From Saccharopolyspora phatthalungensis (lineage in GTDB: Bacteria; Actinomycetota; Actinomycetes; Mycobacteriales; Pseudonocardiaceae): a stretch of 64,000 bases of DNA. Shown here one piece after another: positions 15,955-24,170 of this stretch. Position 1 is the stretch's first letter; every line of letters begins with the position of its first letter. The position numbers and the translations under genes were made by a program. Below the pieces are notes generated by a model. That model worked only from the letters and a program-made list of their open reading frames with translations. It searched no databases and was not told the origin of the DNA. Where the stretch lies: the NCBI RefSeq assembly GCF_014203395.1, contig NZ_JACHIW010000001.1, forward strand, positions 4,881,501 to 4,945,500. Direction: 5' to 3'.

Positions 15955-18038
15955 CCGAGGACGGATACCCCGACAGCCTGACGCATCTGCGGCAGGAACT
16001 GGCCCGGATACAGCTGTTACTGCGGGCATGCGCCGAGGACGAGTCCGGCGCGGAATCGGACTACCGCCGCGAGGCGCGGAACATGGCGATCCTGATCGGC
16101 AAGCGGGTGGCGGCATCAACCGTCGAACTGCGGTTACCCGCCCTGGTGGACGCCTTCGGGCTGGACACCCACCAACGGGACGCCCTGCTGCTGTGCCTGT
16201 TGTCCGAAGTGGACGCCGACAGCAGGCGACTGGTCGGTGACCTGAGCGACGGTCCGGTCACTGTCGGCCTCGCGCTGCGGACCGTGGCGGCTGACCTGGC
16301 CGGGATGGCCGAGACGTGGTTGGTGTTTGCCGCGGAGGGCCCCCTCCTCGCCCACGGCCTCGTCGTCGTGGAGCCCACGGGTGAACTACGGCTCGCCGAT
16401 CGGATCATGCGTCACCTGCTGGGCTCGGACCTGGTGGACAGCCGGCTCACCGGGATCGTCAGGCAAGCGGCCCCAGCGCGCTGCCCCGCCGCGGCCCTGA
16501 TGCCCGATCACGACCGCGCCGCGGCACTGTGCTCCCTCGCGGTGGAACGCGAACCGGCGATGCTGCTGCTGCATGGGCGACCCGGCGCCGGCCGCCGGAC
16601 ACTGGCGGCGGCAACCTGCGTGGAAGCCGGCGCGACCCTGCTGTTCGTCGACGCGCGGGCTGCGCTCACCGGGCAGTGGCCGGACACGGTGCGGCTGTGT
16701 TACCGGGAAGCGCGGTTGCGTGACGCGATCGTCTGCTGGACCGGCGTTGAACAAGTGACCAGCCGGGAGCATGACCACTGGGCCGTGCTCGCCCACGCCG
16801 CGGCGGCCTACCCGCGGCTGACCCTGCTGATCGGCGACACGGAGTGGGACCCGCTTGAGCACCCCTGCCGGTTTCTGCGCATCGAGCTGGGCATCCCAGG
16901 GTTTCCGGACCGCCGACGGTGGTGGCGGGCGATGCTGCCACCACCGTCGGCCTTCGCCGCACCGGCCCCGGACCCCGACGATCTCGCCGCGACGCTGGCC
17001 GCGACATTCCGGTTCACCCCCGGCCAGATCAGCGCCTCGATCGAGACCGCGACCGGACTGGCCCGGCTGCGATCACCCGGTCCGGCCCGATTGCACACGA
17101 CGGACCTCCGGGAGGGCTGCCGCCGCCAGTTCGGGCGTGGCCTGGTCGCCTTCGCCCGCCGGATGCCGTCGAGCGCGGGGATGACCCTGGACGACCTGGT
17201 GCTACCCGTCCGCAGCCGCCGCCAGCTCACCGACCTCGCCACCAGGATCGCCGCGCGCGGGCGGGTAGTCGACGAACTTGGTTTCGGTGTCCGGCTCGGT
17301 CTGGGCACCGGCGTTCTCGCCATGTTCACCGGTGTCCCGGGGACGGGGAAGACCACGGCCGCCCGGTTACTCGCCGAAGGTCTGGGGGTGGATCTGTACC
17401 GCGTCGACCTGGCCGCGATCGTCAGCAAGTACGTCGGCGAGACCGAGAAGAACCTGGAGCAGGTCTTCGAGGATGCCGAACGCACCAACGCCATGTTGTT
17501 CTTCGACGAGGCCGATGCCCTGTTCGCCAAGCGTGGGGAGGTCCGCGAGTCGCGGGACCGCTGGGCGAACATGGAGATGGCGTTCCTCTTGCAACGCGTC
17601 GAGGAGTTCAGCGGGGCGGTCATCCTCGCGACCAACCTGCGGCAGAACGTCGAACCGGCACTGCTTCGCCGGCTGCACGCCGTGGTGGACTTCCCGCTGC
17701 CCGACGCCGAGTCGCGACACCGGATCTGGTCGGGCATGTTCCCGGCATCGGTCACCCCGCCGGACCCCGCCGAGCTGGCCGAACTGGCCAAGCGGTTCCC
17801 GATCTCTGGTGGTGACATCAGGAACGTCGTGCTGGACGCGGCGTTCCGGGTGCTGGGCGCCGACCGGGACGCCACCGCGATCGGGCTGCGTGAACTGGTT
17901 GTGTCGGTGGGCCGGGAGTACCGGAAGCTCGGTCTCGCGATCACGCCGGCGGATTTCGGCGAGAAGTTCTACGACTGGGTGACGCAGGATCTGCTCGCCG
18001 TAGCCGGAAAAGAAACGGAAACGACAGCCCAGGACTGA
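15951..18038 (+). CDS. eCIS AAA+ ATPase (Afp15-like)
   Basis: A 695-residue AAA+ protein, the only ATPase of the locus; it probably remodels or assembles the particle. The active C-terminal AAA+ module has Walker A GVPGTGKTT (residues 461-469), the YVGETEKNLEQVF pore/helix segment, Walker B LFFDEADALF (about 516-525), sensor 1 VILATNLRQN and arginine-finger-like RRLHAVVDFPLP. The N-terminal half contains a second, decayed nucleotide-binding-like fold (LLLHGRPGAGRRTLAA) in which the Walker lysine is replaced by Arg, a pattern known for two-lobed eCIS ATPases. The start overlaps the tape measure by ATGA; the stop at 18038 closes the core structural operon. Confidence 0.95.
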   Translation: MTEDGYPDSLTHLRQELARIQLLLRACAEDESGAESDYRREARNMAILIGKRVAASTVELRLPALVDAFGLDTHQRDALLLCLLSEVDADSRRLVGDLSDGPVTVGLALRTVAADLAGMAETWLVFAAEGPLLAHGLVVVEPTGELRLADRIMRHLLGSDLVDSRLTGIVRQAAPARCPAAALMPDHDRAAALCSLAVEREPAMLLLHGRPGAGRRTLAAATCVEAGATLLFVDARAALTGQWPDTVRLCYREARLRDAIVCWTGVEQVTSREHDHWAVLAHAAAAYPRLTLLIGDTEWDPLEHPCRFLRIELGIPGFPDRRRWWRAMLPPPSAFAAPAPDPDDLAATLAATFRFTPGQISASIETATGLARLRSPGPARLHTTDLREGCRRQFGRGLVAFARRMPSSAGMTLDDLVLPVRSRRQLTDLATRIAARGRVVDELGFGVRLGLGTGVLAMFTGVPGTGKTTAARLLAEGLGVDLYRVDLAAIVSKYVGETEKNLEQVFEDAERTNAMLFFDEADALFAKRGEVRESRDRWANMEMAFLLQRVEEFSGAVILATNLRQNVEPALLRRLHAVVDFPLPDAESRHRIWSGMFPASVTPPDPAELAELAKRFPISGGDIRNVVLDAAFRVLGADRDATAIGLRELVVSVGREYRKLGLAITPADFGEKFYDWVTQDLLAVAGKETETTAQD

Positions 18039-18069
18039 CGTTTTCCGGTGACGAGTCTAGGAGGTGGCC

Positions 18070-18402
18070 ATGTTCGGGAACTTCGTAGCCGGTACGGTCG
18101 GCGCGGACGGGAAACCGGTGGCAGGAGAGGGATTCACCGCTGAGCTGGCCGGTCAGCCGGGAATCATCACCGTGACCTTCCTGCCCGGATGGATCTTCAC
18201 CGAACCGCCGGCCGTGGTCGCGACGCAGATCCACCCGGACAAAGACGATCCGGCGATCACGCCGAACACGCTGTCCAATGTGGTGATTCGATGGGTGACG
18301 CCCCACAAGTTCCAGATCGTCACCGGAGCGCCCAACGGCCTGCCGCTGGGGCGGAAGTTCAGTTTTGTCGCCATCGGCATCATGGGGACACCCAAGAAAT
18401 GA
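18070..18402 (+). CDS. Small beta-rich protein, tail-fibre-like domain
   Basis: A 110-residue protein with no enzymatic motif. The pattern GNFVAGTVGADGKPVAGEGF followed by IITVTFLPGWIFTEPPAVVA and a terminal FSFVAIGIMG resembles the small beta domains often found at the ends of phage and bacterial tail fibres (A-D-G-x..GF-x..TVTF..PPAVVA). AGGAGG at 18059-18064 precedes the ATG at 18070; a GTG at 18064 is an alternative start but would place the ribosome site inside the gene. Position right after the eCIS ATPase suggests a receptor-binding or accessory part. Function inferred. Confidence 0.6.
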   Translation: MFGNFVAGTVGADGKPVAGEGFTAELAGQPGIITVTFLPGWIFTEPPAVVATQIHPDKDDPAITPNTLSNVVIRWVTPHKFQIVTGAPNGLPLGRKFSFVAIGIMGTPKK

Positions 18403-18428
18403 CCGTCCCACGCAAGGGGAAGGAGTGA

Positions 18429-19073
18429 ATGGTGGCGAACACCTTGGTCTGGCTCACCTTCGACGGGAACGCGTGGTCACCGGAAACGCCGGTCGGCGAT
18501 GTGGACGATCCAGCCGATCTGGCCATGGTTGTCCAGCAGGAGAAGCTGAACCTCCTGTTTTCGGCGGACGATGAGGAGAAGGTGCTGCCATTTGACGAAA
18601 AGGGTAGTGCCGGTCAGGTGATCTCCAACGACGAGACTGATGAGCAACGATTCGCCGAGCTGAATTCTCAGACCGAGGCGTACCAGGCGCTGTCGGTAAT
18701 CGAGCCCAGTCTTCGGGAATTCATCGTGGCCTCCGACTGCTATCGCGGGGCGGTGCGGTACGTCCACGCCGGAGAGGACCCGACTGGGCCGCTGTTCTGG
18801 CGGACGTTTCGGTCGACCAAGTGGAGCAGCGAGTACACCTTTCCCAACACCGCCTGCGGTCCCGATCCGGCGGTGTGTGTCTTCGCGGGGGTGTTGCACT
18901 GTTTCCACCGGGGGGTGGACGGCGAAAATGTCGATAACACGACGATATACTGGAGTGTCAGCGACGGTCTCGGCTGGAGCGCCGACCGGCAGGCACCCTT
19001 CTCCTCACCTGTTCCGATCACGGTCGCCGCGCACGCGGGAAAGCTCTTTTGCGCCTACGTCAAGAGTTCGTGA
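18429..19073 (+). CDS. Hypothetical beta-propeller-like protein in eCIS locus
   Basis: A 214-residue protein of unknown function. Two blade-like units are visible: LVWLTFDGNAWSPETPVGD at the start and LHCFHRG, TIYWSVSDGLGWSADRQAP, ITVAAHAGKLFCAYV at the end. This alternation of a W-S-x dipeptide, a turn and a strand is typical of sialidase/fucolectin-type propellers, but there are too few blades for a complete propeller, so it may oligomerise. There is no signal peptide. A ribosome site GGAG lies at 18422-18425, so GTG 18432 is an equally good start. Candidate lectin or cargo of the injection system; inferred from position. Confidence 0.55.
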   Translation: MVANTLVWLTFDGNAWSPETPVGDVDDPADLAMVVQQEKLNLLFSADDEEKVLPFDEKGSAGQVISNDETDEQRFAELNSQTEAYQALSVIEPSLREFIVASDCYRGAVRYVHAGEDPTGPLFWRTFRSTKWSSEYTFPNTACGPDPAVCVFAGVLHCFHRGVDGENVDNTTIYWSVSDGLGWSADRQAPFSSPVPITVAAHAGKLFCAYVKSS

Positions 19074-19082
19074 GGTGAGAAG

Positions 19083-19970
19083 ATGACGCCCCGCGCCAAG
19101 AAACTCAAAAAAGACCACCACTCGATCGCCACTTCCGAAACGCCGGACAGTTCAACCGCCACCGTCGACCGTGGTGTGTCAGCCGGCGCCGCGATCCACG
19201 TACTCGATACCACCTGGCACGCCCCCGACCGCTCCGAGCCACCCGCTCCCGTGCAACGCACGCCCGCACCGGAGAAAGCGCCCGGCCAGGTCAGTGGGCC
19301 AGTCCTGCAACGACAGTGGGAAATCAAACAACCCTGGAACAATCCCACCAATGACGGCGGCACGTTCGGGCGCTCGATCGCCCAGGAGGATCTGACCACG
19401 ATTACCGCCGCCGTCGAAAAGGTGACGGCGGAGGCTGTCACAGGCCGACCGCGTTTGGTATACCTGGGGATTGGTGTGGGGAACCCGGCCGACGCCTGGG
19501 GAAACCCCACCGGGCAGCCTCAGCTCGACATGGGCAAGCAGATCCGTCCGGACTTTCTCGCCGAGGCCGAACAGCGGAAGTTCTTTGTCATCGCCATGAA
19601 CTTCAACACCGGGGAAGGCGACCCCGTCCAGGAGTTGAGCAGTTCGGAGAACGGAATCCACGTTCATGTCAATGCACACGCACCGTTGCTGACCACATCA
19701 GAACTGGACAAGCGGGCCGTAGCCCTGCTCAAGGGACTGGCGGCGGGCCCGGATGACCGGCTCGTAGTGATGAATGCCGTCTCCAACCACCAGTACCAGG
19801 CACTCACCGAACTCGTGACCGGATTCAAGAAGAGAGGTTCCTACCTGACCTCCTACGGGGCAACCGGTGAGCAGCACGCGCTCGTGCCGCTCAACCAGCG
19901 TATGGCGATGACCAAGAAGTCAGGACTGGCCACACTGGGCGATATCTTTCCCGACTACGAAGATCAGTAG
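19083..19970 (+). CDS. Candidate eCIS cargo protein with basic leader
   Basis: A 295-residue protein ending the eCIS operon. The first 14 residues (MTPRAKKLKKDHHS) are very basic, followed by about 80 disordered, Pro/Ser-rich residues containing PAPVQRTPAPEK, of a type common in eCIS-associated cargo. The globular part (residues about 95-295) starts FGRSIAQEDLTTITAAVEKV and RLVYLGIGVGNPADAWGNP and looks alpha/beta; no known catalytic signature was recognised. Disordered N-terminal leaders act as loading signals in Afp/PVC cargo, so loading into the tube is plausible. A decayed copy of the same leader follows at 19976. Ribosome site GAGGTGAGA precedes the ATG. Confidence 0.6.
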   Translation: MTPRAKKLKKDHHSIATSETPDSSTATVDRGVSAGAAIHVLDTTWHAPDRSEPPAPVQRTPAPEKAPGQVSGPVLQRQWEIKQPWNNPTNDGGTFGRSIAQEDLTTITAAVEKVTAEAVTGRPRLVYLGIGVGNPADAWGNPTGQPQLDMGKQIRPDFLAEAEQRKFFVIAMNFNTGEGDPVQELSSSENGIHVHVNAHAPLLTTSELDKRAVALLKGLAAGPDDRLVVMNAVSNHQYQALTELVTGFKKRGSYLTSYGATGEQHALVPLNQRMAMTKKSGLATLGDIFPDYEDQ

Positions 19971-19975
19971 GACCG

Positions 19976-20084
19976 ATGCCGCGGCCAGCCAAAACTCAAG
20001 AAAGACCTCCACTCGACTGTGATCGGCGGTAACTCACCTGCGCCGGGTGAGCAGGCGGCGCAACCTGTCGAGGACCGTCGATGA
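19976..20084 (+). pseudogene. Decayed second cargo leader
   Basis: Six bases after the cargo stop an ATG (19976) opens a sequence that resembles the start of the gene at 19083: GCCAAAACTCAAGAAAGACC here against GCCAAGAAACTCAAAAAAGA there, with two bases missing. In the restored frame (from 19992) it reads KLKKDLHSTVIGGNSPAPGE and ends at TGA 20082-20084. From the ATG itself the frame ends after 18 codons. It is therefore a frameshifted relic of a leader like that of the neighbouring cargo, without a downstream domain. Confidence 0.55.
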
Positions 20085-20440
20085 GGGCGGTATCCGGCCT
20101 TTGTTGACCCCGTCCACGAGCTCGTAGACCGCCAGCGCCAGTTGAGAGTGCGGATCATCTCGACGACCGCGTTCATGACCTGTTTCACCTCGCCGCGGCT
20201 GTTGAGGGGAGCGGTAACCCACTCCAGGTTCGAGCCGCCGCTGGGGCTGCTGTCGGCGGCCAGGGTGAACCGGTCACCATCGATAACGTGCTCGCCTTTG
20301 CTCAGGTTCTTTCCGGGCAACGGCGGCTCGCCGAGCTCGTTTCTTCGCAGCCGATCCAGATTCAACCTCGTCAACGCCAGCCGATAGGGATGAAAGTCGA
20401 GTTCCCGTGCACGGGCCAGCCATTCCAGGTGGAAGTATCT
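20034..20440 (-). pseudogene. Broken cargo-like gene fragment on the opposite strand
   Basis: The minus strand shows protein-like sequence interrupted by a frameshift near 20150. Upstream part: ARARELDFHPYRLALTRLNL, VIDGDRFTLAADSSPSGGSN, LEWVTAPLNSRGEVKQVMNA. After the shift: LALAVYELVDGVNKGRIPPS and a basic end stopping at 20034. The LEWVTAPL-type motif after a T-A/D-DS turn reminds me of effector proteins linked to eCIS loci, but the family is uncertain. The 5' end is missing: it meets the regulator gene at 20453 head to head. Confidence 0.45.
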
Positions 20441-20452
20441 GGGGGTTGACAG

Positions 20453-21159
20453 GTGTTGACAGCCGTCGAGTGGGGGGCGTTGCTGCGGCAAGCGAGACAG
20501 GACGTACGTATCAGCCTGAGCGAGATGGCCCGGCTTACGTCGTACGACAAGTCTTATCTAAGCCTCGTCGAGAGGGGACAGAGACCAGTTCCAACGGATA
20601 TCGTGATCGCGTACGAGCGTGTAATCGGCCCGATTGGTGAGGATATGTGGCGTCGCCGTAACACCACCCATCCCCGAGTCATGCAACTCAAGAGAGCCAA
20701 CTTCGCGGACCTGATCCGGTCGGTCAACGAAGGCAAGCCGGGACCGCTGCTGGATACACCTACGTCGTTGGTCGTAGACGAGTTGTTGGCGTCGAAGGTC
20801 TCTCCTGACGGAGTCGAGCACCTCCGCAGGTGGATGCGGGAGGGACAAACCTCCACGCTCCGGGTCAACTCGCTGAGCGTCCTAGCACGCCGTAGCGATC
20901 GCGGGGATGCTATGCCGATAGTCGAAGTGCTGGAGACTGACGAGCGGTCCGAGTTCTGAGCCTTGCATCGTCGGTGTCCCGACTCATGCAGTACGACTGG
21001 CAGACGTGTCTACGTATCGTCAAGGAGCCCGGAACGGCGCCTGACCCCGTTCGTCTGGCCAAGCGCCTGGCAAAGGACGCGGTAGACGTTCAGCACACGG
21101 AGGCGCGCTGGTGCGGCGCCTACCTCTTGCGGGAGCTAGTTCCCGTCCTCGGGCAGTGA
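20453..21159 (+). pseudogene. XRE-family regulator split by a frameshift near 20940
   Basis: The first frame (GTG 20453 to TGA 20957) encodes an N-terminal helix-turn-helix: LLRQARQDVRISLSEMARLT, SYDKSYLSLVERGQRPVP, then a sensor-like domain ending VNSLSVLARRSDRGDAMPIV. In homologues of this actinobacterial type the protein continues with an R-x-V-x-x-x-SS-V-x-R-L-x-x-x-W segment. That segment exists here in another frame (AVRVLSLASSVSRLMQYDWQ, then APDPVRLAKRLAKDAVDVQH, WCGAYLLRELVPVLGQ, TGA 21157-21159). One base lost around 20939-20942 would explain the split. The intact first 168 residues could still bind DNA. Start choice: GTG 20453 directly followed by a TTG codon. Confidence 0.65.
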
Positions 21160-21166
21160 CAGCACC

Positions 21167-21202
21167 AAAAAGCCCGTCCTGCGGATGATCCGGGCGGGGC
21201 TT
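21167..21202 (-). terminator. Rho-independent-type terminator (minus strand)
   Basis: AAGCCCGTCC (21170-21179) and GGGCGGGGCTT (21192-21202) form a 10-bp stem with one bulged G and a 12-base loop. Read on the minus strand it ends in five T residues (AAAAA at 21167-21171 on plus), so it best serves a minus-strand gene ending at 21205. It may also stop the regulator coming from the left. Confidence 0.6.
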
Positions 21203-21204
21203 CT

Positions 21205-21420
21205 TCAGCGGGTGGCCTCGAAGCCTGCGCGGAGTGCTAGTGCCGCCTCGTTGTGATGTCGTCTGATCTGGACCGACATCGGGTCCTTGGACTGGTCCGC
21301 GGACTGCCGGCCGAGAGCGGTGTGTTGTCGGACCGTGCCATTGGTTACGACCGTGACGTAGCCGTTGAACCCGAGGCGGGCCGGGTGAATCTCGATTCCG
21401 ACAACGTCGCTGACGTTGCT
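21205..21420 (-). pseudogene. 3' fragment of an unidentified minus-strand gene
   Basis: The minus frame from 21420 down to a stop at 21205 reads VGIEIHPARLGFNGYVTVV, RQHTALGRQSADQSKDPMSV and RRHHNEAALALRAGFEATR, which looks like real protein sequence, and the stop lies 3 bases before a good minus-strand terminator. Upstream the frame runs into the chimeric duplication at 21421, so the 5' part has been lost. The family was not recognised. Confidence 0.4.
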
Positions 21421-21641
21421 GTGCCCCGACGCCGCTTTCGCCCTCACCGGCCCGCAGATGGCGGATCGCCCGACTGCGGCGTCCTCTGGCCCAGCCGCAC
21501 CGATCACGAATCCGCCGCACCAGCCATAGTCACCGCGCAACGCAGCGTCCAGAGCGTCAAGCACGGTCGAGCGGATAGCCAACTGGTCTGCGACTTCCGC
21601 GCCCACGGCATGCCTGCCGAGCCCGTCTTCGTTGCAGGTAG
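21421..21641 (+). repeat. Chimeric partial duplication of the two downstream genes
   Basis: Bases 21421-21551 repeat 22519-22651 (inside the pyruvyl transferase gene) and bases 21556-21636 repeat 23754-23832 (inside the GT2 gene), with a few mismatches and small indels. The two pieces are 1.1 kb apart in the source but joined here within about 5 bases. The block contains recognisable pieces such as TDHESAAPAI and CDFRAHGMPAEPV in a chance open frame. It is non-functional and older than a fresh duplication, because both segments have diverged. Confidence 0.85.
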
Positions 21642-21994
21642 CTGATGCGGGCCGCTCCTGATGCAGCTAGCGCGCTCTGCTGTGCCGCAGGGTTTCCACG
21701 ATCGCCACTACCAGAACGCGCAGGCCGCGTTGGAACTGTCCTACCGAGAGATGTTGACGTCCCCGGATGATCACCCGCTCGGTGGCTGCTACTGACTTGG
21801 TTGGGCGGCAGGGTGGCGGTGGGGACCGGTGCGCGCGGTAGGTCGATGTGGTCGCCGCGTCGGGCCCGCATGGGCGGTCAGCTCCGTTCGATGAGGGGAG
21901 TAGCGGTTTCCACGGACCGTCCCTAAATGCTCCGCTCCGGAAGGCCGGGGACACACACCAAACAGCCCTGCACGGCGAAATGTTGAGGAGCCCA
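21642..21994. other. Intergenic stretch without recognisable gene
   Basis: No convincing coding sequence on either strand. Minus-strand frames with patches such as RGRQHLSVGQFQRGLRVLVV lack a start and a family. The last 30 bases hold the ribosome site for the pyruvyl transferase (GAGGAG at 21985-21990). Confidence 0.5.
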
Positions 21995-23074
21995 ATGCCG
22001 CCGCAAACCGGCGCCCGTGGGTTTGCAGCTTCCACGAGCACCTTGCAAGCGCGCCTTCAGCGAGAGCTCAGCGCCATCCTAACGTCGCTTCTGCGACCGG
22101 AAGAACCCTGCGCGCTCGTCGACTTCCCGCTCTATCCGAACGTCGGTGACAGCGCGATCTGGCTAGGTCAGCGGATACTGCTGCGCGCAGCCAACGTTTC
22201 CGTCGACTACGTCTGCGACGCCCAGTCCTTCTCCGCCGATGACCTGCGGGCCTGCGTGCCGACCGGCACGATCCTCATCACCGGCGGCGGCAATCTGGGT
22301 GATCTGTGGCCGCTCCACCAGCAGCTTCGTGAGCACATCGTACGCAGCTTCCCGCAGCACCGGATCATTCAGCTGCCGCAGTCCCTGTGCTTTCGGCACA
22401 AAGGGAATCTGGACCGAGCCCGGAGGGTCTTCGACTCACATCCCGACCTCACGCTCCTCCTGCGCGACCGCGACAGCCTCCGGACCGCGCGGGAGGAATT
22501 CCAGACCCTGAGCTTGCTGTGCCCCGACGCCGCTTTCGCCCTCACCGGCCCGCAGTTGGCGGATAGCCCCGACTGCGACGTCCTCTGGCTCAGCCGCACC
22601 GATCACGAATCCGCCGCACCAGCCATCCTCACCGCGCAACGCAGCGTCCAGCGCGTGGACTGGGCCGAGGACCACGCGTCCGATGCCCACTGGCAACAGG
22701 ACCGGGACGCCGCGCTGCGTGCGCGCCAGTCCGCCCTGGCCGGCGACTCCGCCCACGTCCCCCGGATATCAGCATTGGCAGCGGCCTACGACACATATGC
22801 CGCGCTCCAGGTGGCCCGCGGGTATGAATTGCTTGGCCGTGGCCAGAGTGTGGTCACCGACCGGCTGCACGGCCACGTACTCAGCCTACTGCTCAACCTG
22901 CCGCACGTCGTCATCCCCGACCGGTACGGCAAGGTCCGCGCGCTGTGGGAAACCTGGACCTCCAGCTGCCCGGATGCGCGCTGGGCCGACTCTCCTCAGG
23001 CGGCCGTCGACCTGGCGGCGACACTGGCTGCCGTTCGCAGGCGCACGCGGGTCGTCGAACCGGAGGCGCTATGA
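21995..23074 (+). CDS. Polysaccharide pyruvyl transferase family protein
   Basis: A 359-residue protein of the polysaccharide pyruvyl transferase / EpsI-like family, which transfers pyruvate (ketal) from PEP to glycan sugars. Typical signatures: DFPLYPNVGDSAIWLGQRIL near the N-terminus, TGTILITGGGNLGDLWPLHQ, then IIQLPQSLCF, LTLLLRDRDSLRTA and near the C-terminus SVVTDRLHGHVLSLLLNLPH with the conserved DRLHG. The start at 21995 is supported by GAGGAG just upstream; ATG 21980 in the same frame is possible. It overlaps the GT2 gene by ATGA, so both probably decorate the same cell-surface glycan. Confidence 0.88.
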   Translation: MPPQTGARGFAASTSTLQARLQRELSAILTSLLRPEEPCALVDFPLYPNVGDSAIWLGQRILLRAANVSVDYVCDAQSFSADDLRACVPTGTILITGGGNLGDLWPLHQQLREHIVRSFPQHRIIQLPQSLCFRHKGNLDRARRVFDSHPDLTLLLRDRDSLRTAREEFQTLSLLCPDAAFALTGPQLADSPDCDVLWLSRTDHESAAPAILTAQRSVQRVDWAEDHASDAHWQQDRDAALRARQSALAGDSAHVPRISALAAAYDTYAALQVARGYELLGRGQSVVTDRLHGHVLSLLLNLPHVVIPDRYGKVRALWETWTSSCPDARWADSPQAAVDLAATLAAVRRRTRVVEPEAL

Positions 23075-24000
23075 CAGAGGCGCAACACACTCAGTCCTTG
23101 TCGTTTCCCAGGCTTGTGAGCGTGATCATCCCGGCGCGCAATGCTGCGCGAATGCTGCCCGGTCAACTAGAAGCGCTGAGCCGGCAGAAGTACCAGGGCC
23201 CCTGGGAAGTCATCGTCGTCGATAACGGCTCCACAGACGGTACCGCCGAGCTCGCCCGTAGATGGACCGGCAAAGTCCCTCGCTTAGAGGTAATTTCCGT
23301 CGCGCGTCCAGGCGTCAACTACGCCCGAAACGCGGGAGCAGCCGCTTCCCACGGCGACTTCCTAGCCTTTTGCGACGCGGACGACGTCGCCGCCCCGAAC
23401 TGGCTCGACGCGATGGTCGCAGCGGCCCGCACCGCCGATGTCGTAGGGGGCCACCTGGAATTGGACGCCCTCAACACCCCTCGGGTCCGTTTCACTCACT
23501 CGATGCTTCCACCTGACAGACTTCCAGTGATCATGGATTTCCTCCCTTACGCGGTGGGAGCAAACATGGGCGTACGCGCGGACGTTCTGACCGCACTCGG
23601 CGGGTTCGACCCGCGCTATGCACATGGTGGCGGCGATGACGTGGAGTTCAGCTTGCGCGCCCAGCTCTCCTCGTACTCCATCGCCTTCGCACCAGACGCC
23701 GTCGTGCACTATCGCCTGCGTGCCAGGTCGTGGTCGATGGCCAAACAGCAGTTCAAGCACGGTCGAGCGGATATCCAACTGGTCTGCGACTTCCGCGCCC
23801 ACGGCATGCCTGCCGAGCCCGTCTCCGTTGCAGCCGCCGAATGGTGGCGCCTCGTCCGACGTCTGCCCGACCTTGTCTCGCGCGACCGCTTGCTGAACTG
23901 GATCAGAGACGCGGCCTACAGCGCAGGCCGGGTGGCGGGCAACCTTCGGTACCGGGTCTGGCGCCCGCGACCAGGAGTGTGGCCACGAAGACCGACCTGA
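23071..24000 (+). CDS. Family 2 glycosyltransferase
   Basis: A 309-residue GT-A fold glycosyltransferase. It shows VSVIIPARNAARMLPGQLEA at the N-terminus, the nucleotide-sugar site EVIVVDNGSTDGTAELARR, the acidic metal motif FCDADD with flanking V-A-P-N-W, and the acceptor-side GGGDDVEFSLRAQL. A C-terminal amphipathic basic region (WRLVRRLPDLVSRDRLLNW) may contact the membrane. Start ATG lies in the ATGA overlap with the pyruvyl transferase. The pair may add and modify one sugar on a surface polymer; the exact substrate cannot be read from sequence. Confidence 0.9.
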   Translation: MTEAQHTQSLSFPRLVSVIIPARNAARMLPGQLEALSRQKYQGPWEVIVVDNGSTDGTAELARRWTGKVPRLEVISVARPGVNYARNAGAAASHGDFLAFCDADDVAAPNWLDAMVAAARTADVVGGHLELDALNTPRVRFTHSMLPPDRLPVIMDFLPYAVGANMGVRADVLTALGGFDPRYAHGGGDDVEFSLRAQLSSYSIAFAPDAVVHYRLRARSWSMAKQQFKHGRADIQLVCDFRAHGMPAEPVSVAAAEWWRLVRRLPDLVSRDRLLNWIRDAAYSAGRVAGNLRYRVWRPRPGVWPRRPT

Positions 24001-24170
24001 GCGCCCTGCTCCTGGTGGCGCGGCCGGACTGGACGCGACGAGGGCGCCGCACCTGGGGAGAATGGCGCAGCGGCTGCACCTTGCCCGAGGCGACGGCGAA
24101 GGCGAGCAGCCCGCTCAGCATGCCTGGCCGCCACCAACGTGTTTCGGACACTGCGGAATAGTCTTGTGCC

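Noticed and set aside
1..18038. Interpretation as a prophage tail region
   Set aside because: No capsid, portal, terminase, integrase or lysis genes; presence of the Afp15-type ATPase, CIS tape measure and Afp gene order fits an eCIS.
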